DNA from: Streptomyces sp. NBC_01549
GTDB lineage: Bacteria; Actinomycetota; Actinomycetes; Streptomycetales; Streptomycetaceae
NCBI RefSeq assembly: GCF_026339955.1
Contig: NZ_JAPEPW010000001.1
Span: 6,531,001 to 6,595,000, forward strand
Length of the DNA: 64,000 bases
Reading direction: 5' to 3'
Below, one piece after another: positions 59,900 to 64,000 of the stretch. The position numbers and the translations under genes were made by a program. A model generated the notes under the pieces. That model did not search any database. It saw only the letters and a list, made by a program, of their open reading frames with translations, and was not told the DNA's origin. Each line of letters begins with the position of its first letter. The first letter of the stretch is position 1.

Positions 59900-62632
59900 G
59901 TGATCGTGAACGGGACCTCGAAGATCACAGCGTCCCACCGCTTGAGGACAGCGGCGGTCTATCTGCGGCAGAGCACGTTGATCCAGGTCCGCGACAACAC
60001 CGAGTCCACGTTGCGGCAGTACGCGCTGGGCGACGAGGCGGTCCGGCTGGGCTGGGACCGCGAGGATGTGCTGGTCATCGACGCGGACCTGGGCCTGTCG
60101 GGGAAGTTCGGGCAGGTCCGGGAGGGTTTTCGCGATCTGGTCGCCAAGGTCTGTCTGGGCGAGGTCGGAGCGATCTTCGGCCTGGAGGTCTCGCGTCTCG
60201 CGCGGTCCTCGGCCGACTTCGCCCGGCTGCTGGAACTCGCGCGGCTGACGGACGTACTGCTGATCGACGACGACGGGGTCTACGACCTGACCAACTTCAA
60301 CGACCGACTCCTGCTCGGCCTCAAAGGATCGATGAGCGAGGCCGAGCTGCACATCCTGTCGAGCCGGCTGCAGGGCGCGAAGCGGGCCGCCGCCGAGCGC
60401 GGCGACCTGCGGTCCCCGCTGCCGGTGGGCTACGTCTACGACGACGAGGGCAACTGCGTGATCGACCCGGATATGGAGGTGCAGGCCGCGATCCGCGACG
60501 TCTTCGCCGCGTTCGCGGCCGGCGGCTCGGCCTACCAGGTCGTCGCAGCATTCGTCGACCGACGCTTCCCGCTCCGCGCCTACGGCGGCGCGTGGGCAGG
60601 CCAGTTACGGTGGGGCAAGCTCACCCACGCCCGGGCACTGGGGGTACTGAGCAACCCTTGTTACGCGGGCACGTATGTCTATGGCCGCAACACCACCCGG
60701 CGCCGGGTCCAGCCGGACGGCAGCGTGCGCACCAGCCTGACGCGGGTACCCCGCGAGCAGTGGCCGGTGGTCCTGCATGACCACCACGAGGGCTACTGGA
60801 CCTGGGCGGACTACGTGGCGGCCGAGGCGAAGCTCAAGGCCAACTGCACCCGCGACGGCGCCAGGCCGGCGCGTGAGGGACTGGCCCTGTGTCAGGGGAT
60901 CATGTTCTGCGGATCGTGCGGACGCCCGATGACCACCCGCTACCACTCGAGCGGCCGGGCTGCCTACGAATGCTCGCTGTCCCGGGCCGACCACGAGGCC
61001 ACCGCGACCTGCCGCTCGATCCGCGCCGACATCGTGGACGACGCCGTGGTGGCGGCACTGCTGGAAACCCTCAGCCCTGAGCACATCGAGCTGGCCCTGG
61101 CCGCCGCCGACGAGGTCGCCGGCCGGCACACCCGCTCGCACCGCGCCGCCGAGCTGGCGGTGGAGCGAGCCCAGTACGACGCGGACCGCGCCGAGCGGAC
61201 GTTCACCGCCGTCGATCCGGAGAACCGCATGGTCGCCCGCACCCTGGAAGCCCGCTGGGAAGCCAGACTCGCCGCACTCGACCAGGCCCAGGCGGCCCTG
61301 AACAGCGCCCGCGAAGCCAAGCCGGCCCTGCCGGACCGCTCCGCACTGCAGGCCCTGGCCGCTGACCTGCCCGGACTGTGGCACGCCCCCGACACCAGGG
61401 ACCGCGACCGCAAACGCCTGCTGCGGACACTGATCTCGGATGTGACCCTGCTGCCCGAGACCGACCGGGCCCGCGCCCGGGTCGGGGTGCGCTGGCACAC
61501 CGGCGCCACCGACGAACTCGCCCTGACCCGCCCCCGGCTCTCGGCCGACATCCGGCGGACCCCGGCGGCGGCGCGGGAGTTGATCGCGACCCTGCGTCCG
61601 GACCACAGCGACGAGCAGGTCGTCGCCGCGCTCGCCGCCGCCCAGCTGACCACCGGGACCGGGCGCCCCTATGACGTGGCGGCCGTCAAGTGGGTCAGCT
61701 ACACCTACAAGATCCCGGCACCGGTCCCGTTCCGGGACGGGGAGATCTGCGTGAATCAGGCAGCCCAGATCCTGGGCATCACTGCGGACGCCGTCTACTA
61801 CTGGCTCACCCACGGGCGCCTGGACGCCCGCAAGGATTCCGGCGGCCGCTGGTGTATCCCGTGGAATGACCAGGTCGAAGCCAACTGCCGCCGCCAGATC
61901 GACACCTCCGGCCACCTCACCCCCCGCCCCACGACACCGCCGCAGACCTTGCCCGGCGAGGTCAGCGTCCAGCAGGGCGCCGCCCACCTGGGCGTGGTCG
62001 AGCACGCCCTCTACTACTGGATCCGCTGCGGACGGCTGACCGCGCGCAAGGACGTCGGGGGCCGCTGGTGCATCCCTTGGGACGACCAGGTCGAAGCCGA
62101 CTGCCGGGACTGGATCACCCACCCCGAGCAGTTCATGCCCACCGGGCGCCGCCCACTGCCCGCCGAGGCCGCCCGAGCCGACGAGATCAGCATTCCCGAA
62201 GCAGCAGCCCGCCTCGGAGTCCTCGACGCGGCCGTGCGCTACCAAGTACGTATCGGACGCCTGCCCGCACATCGCACTCCCAGCGGCCGCATCGCCATCC
62301 CCTGGAACGACCAGGTCGAGGCCGCGTTGCGGGCCGACCTGGACCGGCCCAAACACTCCGGCCCCACCGGCCCCGGCAGTCACCCACTGCCCGACACCAC
62401 CACCGCACGCGGCGAACTGAGCGTCCAGCAGGTCGCCGACCGGCTCGGCGTCCGCGCCGGCGCGGTCTACTACTGGATCGCCCGCCACCGCCTGGACGCC
62501 CACCGCGCCGCCGACGGCCGCCTGAGCATCCCCTGGACCAGCGACAACGAGGCCGCCGGTCTCCAACTCGCCGCCCAGACCATGAAATCCGACCTCACAA
62601 CCCGAACACCCACAGCAGGAGGGGCAGTATGA
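59900..62632 (+). CDS. large serine recombinase with four C-terminal HTH modules
   Basis: A 910-residue site-specific recombinase. Resolvase catalytic domain: Ser-25 in YLRQST, then GLEVSRLARSSADFARLLEL; recombinase domain about residues 165-290; zinc ribbon FCGSCGRPM with ECSLSRA and ATC around 335-375; a coiled-coil region about 415-480. Unusually, the C-terminus holds four related helix-turn-helix modules starting near residues 615, 687, 762 and 839 (pattern S-x-x-x-AA-x-LG...YYW...GRL-x-AR...RW-C-IPW). These resemble excisionase/MerR HTH_17 units. Large serine integrases normally end near 500-700 residues. Confidence 0.88.
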   Translation: MIVNGTSKITASHRLRTAAVYLRQSTLIQVRDNTESTLRQYALGDEAVRLGWDREDVLVIDADLGLSGKFGQVREGFRDLVAKVCLGEVGAIFGLEVSRLARSSADFARLLELARLTDVLLIDDDGVYDLTNFNDRLLLGLKGSMSEAELHILSSRLQGAKRAAAERGDLRSPLPVGYVYDDEGNCVIDPDMEVQAAIRDVFAAFAAGGSAYQVVAAFVDRRFPLRAYGGAWAGQLRWGKLTHARALGVLSNPCYAGTYVYGRNTTRRRVQPDGSVRTSLTRVPREQWPVVLHDHHEGYWTWADYVAAEAKLKANCTRDGARPAREGLALCQGIMFCGSCGRPMTTRYHSSGRAAYECSLSRADHEATATCRSIRADIVDDAVVAALLETLSPEHIELALAAADEVAGRHTRSHRAAELAVERAQYDADRAERTFTAVDPENRMVARTLEARWEARLAALDQAQAALNSAREAKPALPDRSALQALAADLPGLWHAPDTRDRDRKRLLRTLISDVTLLPETDRARARVGVRWHTGATDELALTRPRLSADIRRTPAAARELIATLRPDHSDEQVVAALAAAQLTTGTGRPYDVAAVKWVSYTYKIPAPVPFRDGEICVNQAAQILGITADAVYYWLTHGRLDARKDSGGRWCIPWNDQVEANCRRQIDTSGHLTPRPTTPPQTLPGEVSVQQGAAHLGVVEHALYYWIRCGRLTARKDVGGRWCIPWDDQVEADCRDWITHPEQFMPTGRRPLPAEAARADEISIPEAAARLGVLDAAVRYQVRIGRLPAHRTPSGRIAIPWNDQVEAALRADLDRPKHSGPTGPGSHPLPDTTTARGELSVQQVADRLGVRAGAVYYWIARHRLDAHRAADGRLSIPWTSDNEAAGLQLAAQTMKSDLTTRTPTAGGAV

Positions 62633-62639
62633 AGCCACC

Positions 62640-63653
62640 ATGCCGACGGTCGCGGACAGAATCGCGCAGACTGCGGCGGCCATGGTCCTGGAGCCGGAGG
62701 TGGAACCGATGTTCCACCCCGATTCTTATGGATACCGGCCGCGCAGAAGCGCGCTGGACGCGGTCGCGGCCTGTCGGGAGCGGTGCTGGAGGACGAACTG
62801 GACGGTCGATATCGACATCCAGGGGTTCTTCGACAACCTCGACCACGACCTGGTCCTCAAGGCGGTGGCCCACCACACCGACCAGCGGTGGATTCTGCTG
62901 TATGTGGAGCGCTGGCTGAAGGCTCCGCTGCGGCACAAGAGTGGCGAACTGGTCGCGCGGGATCGTGGGAGTCCCCAGGGCTCGGCGATCTCGCCCCTGT
63001 TGGCGAACCTGTTCATGCACTACGCGTTCGACACCTGGATGGATCGGGTCTTCCCGGGTGTCCGGTTCGAGCGCTACTGCGACGACATGGTGGTTCACTG
63101 CCGCACCGAGGCCGAGGCGCACCAGGTGCGTCAGGCGATCGGCCAGCGGCTGGCCGAGTGCGGGGGCTTGCGGCTGCATCCCGACAAGACCCGCATCGTG
63201 TACTGCAAGGATGGCAAGAGGCGTGGTTCGTACGAGCACGTCTCGTTCACCTTCCTCGGGTACACGTTCCGCTCGCGGAAAGTCCGGTCGAGGACGGGGA
63301 GTTACTTCTTCGGCTTCAACCCGGCGATCAGCGACGAGGCGGCCAAGCGCATCCGGGCACAGATCCGCCGATGGCGGCTGCACTTGCGCAGTGGGTCGTC
63401 CCTGGCAGACCTTGCACGGGAGATCAATCCCGTCGTGCGGGGATGGATCAGCTACTACGGGCGGTTCTATCCGTCCGCGTTGGTCCCGAGCCTGAAGGGC
63501 ATCGATCAGTATCTGATGCGATGGGCCGTGCAGAAGTACAAGCGGCTCCGGCGTCGCCGGAGCCGGGCATGGCAGGGCTTGGAGAAGACCGCCAAGCTCT
63601 ACCCGGGGCTCTTCGCCCACTGGAAACTCCTCCGGCCTCGAACGACCGGGTGA
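62640..63653 (+). pseudogene. ltrA: group II intron maturase, C-terminal fragment
   Basis: 337 codons (VADRIAQTAAAMVLEP, HPDSYGYRPRRSALDAV, DIDIQGFFDNLDHDLV) of a group II reverse transcriptase. The catalytic YxDD reads YCDD (fragment residues 146-149) instead of the usual YADD; SPQGSAISPLLANL and the maturase X domain (VRGWISYYGRFYPSAL) are present. There is no En/HNH endonuclease domain. The ATG at 62640 is made by the insertion (element A plus target TG), so it may be translated but lacks the first 81 residues. Rejoined protein would be 418 residues. Confidence 0.85.
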
Positions 63654-63656
63654 TGG

Positions 63657-63727
63657 GAGCCGTGTGAATCGAGAGGTTCACGCACGGTTCTGAGAGAGCC
63701 GGGAGGTGAGATCCCTCCCGGCTACTC
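63657..63727 (+). ncRNA. group II intron domains V and VI
   Basis: Domain V: gagccgtgtgaatcgagagg (63657-63676), with ttcacgcacggttc closing the 34-nt hairpin, including the catalytic AGC-type foot and the GAGA-like tetraloop. Domain VI: stem gagagccgggagg/cctcccggctactc with A-63724 bulged as branch point. These two features identify the element as group II independently of its ORF. Confidence 0.85.
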
Positions 63728-63758
63728 GCTAGTGCTCAGACGGTCGCATCCTCCGGAG

Positions 63759-63902
63759 TCATCCCGTCCGCTCCTCCGAGGCGATGCTGTCCGGGCCGGC
63801 GTGGGTCTTGAGGAGGAAGTCGAACTCCATCGTCCTGTAGGGGGCCTTGAAGCCGTGGGCGGCGATGTCCTTCGGGTCGTCATGCAGGACGGTGTCGGAC
63901 AT
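63759..63902 (-). CDS. possible small protein upstream of the SnoaL gene
   Basis: A 47-codon frame (MSDTVLHDDPKDIAAHGFKAPYRTM...) with good third-position GC and an ATG at 63902. It ends 15 bp before the interrupted SnoaL start region. I do not recognise it; it may be a real small gene or the 5' part of a larger relic cut by rearrangement. No family motif is visible. Confidence 0.4.
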   Translation of the reverse strand: MSDTVLHDDPKDIAAHGFKAPYRTMEFDFLLKTHAGPDSIASEERTG

Positions 63903-64000
63903 GCTCACCGTACCACTGGAAGTGGATAATGCGTTCCGATTCGCTGGTTGGGCGGTGCGGGTTATGTCGGGGTGGTGAGACTGGGGGCGCGCTCGGCGGG
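63903..64000. other. right end of window, no gene visible
   Basis: 98 bp with ataatgcgttccgattcg near 63925-63942, which is AT-rich and may be the promoter of the small minus-strand frame. Confidence 0.3.

Larger units (their letters stand above)
59461..62640 (+). mobile_element. 3,180-bp serine-recombinase element inside the intron ORF
   Basis: The element is bounded by direct repeats tgccgacgg (59461-59469; 62641-62649), of which one copy belongs to the target. It carries a small DUF5372-like ORF, an unassigned short frame and a 910-residue large serine recombinase whose stop lies 8 bp before the right repeat. Removing one repeat plus the element joins GVPT to VADRIAQ in frame, which is the usual maturase sequence, so the boundaries are exact. 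The left end also shows a tgccg/cggca inverted half-site pair. No terminal inverted repeats or DDE transposase are present. Confidence 0.85.
58635..63731 (+). mobile_element. group II intron (interrupted), inserted antisense in the SnoaL gene
   Basis: A bacterial group II intron of the ORF-bearing type: a GTGTG 5' boundary candidate at 58635, a structured RNA of about 580 nt, the maturase ORF (split, see below), a canonical 34-nt domain V at 63657-63690 and a domain VI hairpin at 63695-63727 with a bulged A (63724). The exact 3' end is uncertain by a few bases (about 63731). Without the 3,180-bp insertion the intron would be about 1.9 kb. Orientation is opposite to the host gene, so splicing cannot rescue the host transcript. 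Confidence 0.8.

Noticed and set aside
59769..59903. 44-codon frame between the DUF5372-like ORF and the recombinase
   Set aside because: No ribosome site, weak coding character; overlaps the recombinase start.
60605..62683. 692-codon frame antisense to the recombinase
   Set aside because: Glycine- and valine-rich antisense shadow with no motif.
62629..62919. ATG at 62629 with strong AGGAGGGG site as a new gene start after the recombinase
   Set aside because: The frame is not that of the maturase and gives arginine-rich sequence without a family; the ribosome site is probably fortuitous.
1..64000. CRISPR array
   Set aside because: The short repeat arrays (21-bp, 17-bp, 15-bp and 6-bp periods) lack the 24-40-bp repeats and unique spacers of CRISPR, and no cas gene is present.
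1..64000. tRNA or rRNA genes
   Set aside because: I found no GGTTCRANNCC-type T-arm with matching acceptor stem, nor rRNA-like conserved blocks, in the intergenic regions.

Overview
The window is high-GC actinobacterial DNA that I read as chromosome of a Streptomyces. Support for this: strong GC bias at third codon positions, GTG and TTG starts, ATGA stop/start overlaps, a Tat-type leader, and the gene order urease (A-B-C-F-G-D), tripeptidyl aminopeptidase, acyltransferase, ornithine aminotransferase/DDAH, phosphofructokinase, MurT/GatD, and rppA with a CYP158-type P450 and a cupin. From memory this order resembles a segment of the S. coelicolor chromosome; I could not check it by search.

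Layout. (1) 0.5-2.4 kb: an orphan ClpP with a small partner, a Tat-secreted small protein and an orphan Phd/YefM-type antitoxin. (2) 2.6-7.2 kb: complete urease operon ureABC-F-G-D. (3) 7.3-11.5 kb: secreted tripeptidyl aminopeptidase, PlsC-like acyltransferase, cytoplasmic S8 peptidase. (4) 11.7-18.8 kb: ornithine aminotransferase and DDAH with an Lrp regulator; a LytTR response regulator, small membrane protein, SSS-family symporter and LytS-like kinase, apparently one regulated transport unit. (5) 18.9-27.8 kb: Ser/Thr kinase, PASTA lipoprotein, CtaG-like protein, phosphofructokinase, GatD/MurT (peptidoglycan amidation), peptide deformylase. (6) 27.9-33.4 kb: TetR regulator and acyl-CoA dehydrogenase; then the rppA-P450-cupin operon for flaviolin-type pigment and a neighbouring gene that is cut short. 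(7) 34-42.7 kb: succinate-semialdehyde-type dehydrogenase, Nudix, ATP-dependent DNA ligase, thioredoxin-reductase-like enzyme, XRE-cupin regulator, quinone oxidoreductase and two acyl-CoA dehydrogenases. (8) 42.8-46.7 kb: a MITE-like element, a 5'-truncated phosphodiesterase, a NAGPA-domain protein, DUF779 and a broken SDR. (9) 47-55 kb: an apparently horizontally acquirable sugar/sugar-acid catabolism operon (binding protein, enolase-superfamily dehydratase, two permeases, double ATPase, mutarotase, amidohydrolase/lactonase) with a converging GntR regulator. (10) 55-64 kb: a degraded mobile-element sink: a 5'-truncated discoidin protein joined head to head with the 3' half of a TetR gene, a decayed SDR and SnoaL pair, and a group II intron inserted antisense in the SnoaL gene.

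The main discovery candidate is in region 10. The group II intron reverse transcriptase is itself split by a 3,180-bp element that carries a DUF5372-like small ORF and a 910-residue large serine recombinase. The element is bounded by an exact 9-bp direct repeat (tgccgacgg, 59461-59469 and 62641-62649). Recombination between the two copies would restore, in frame, a typical 418-residue intron maturase. The recombinase C-terminus carries four tandem excisionase-like helix-turn-helix modules, an unusual architecture that could couple integrase and directionality functions in one protein. Other notable structures are three helically phased 21-bp repeats between lrp and the LytTR gene, three 17-bp-period palindromes in the rppA promoter, and two related IS-remnant segments with apparently compensating hairpins.
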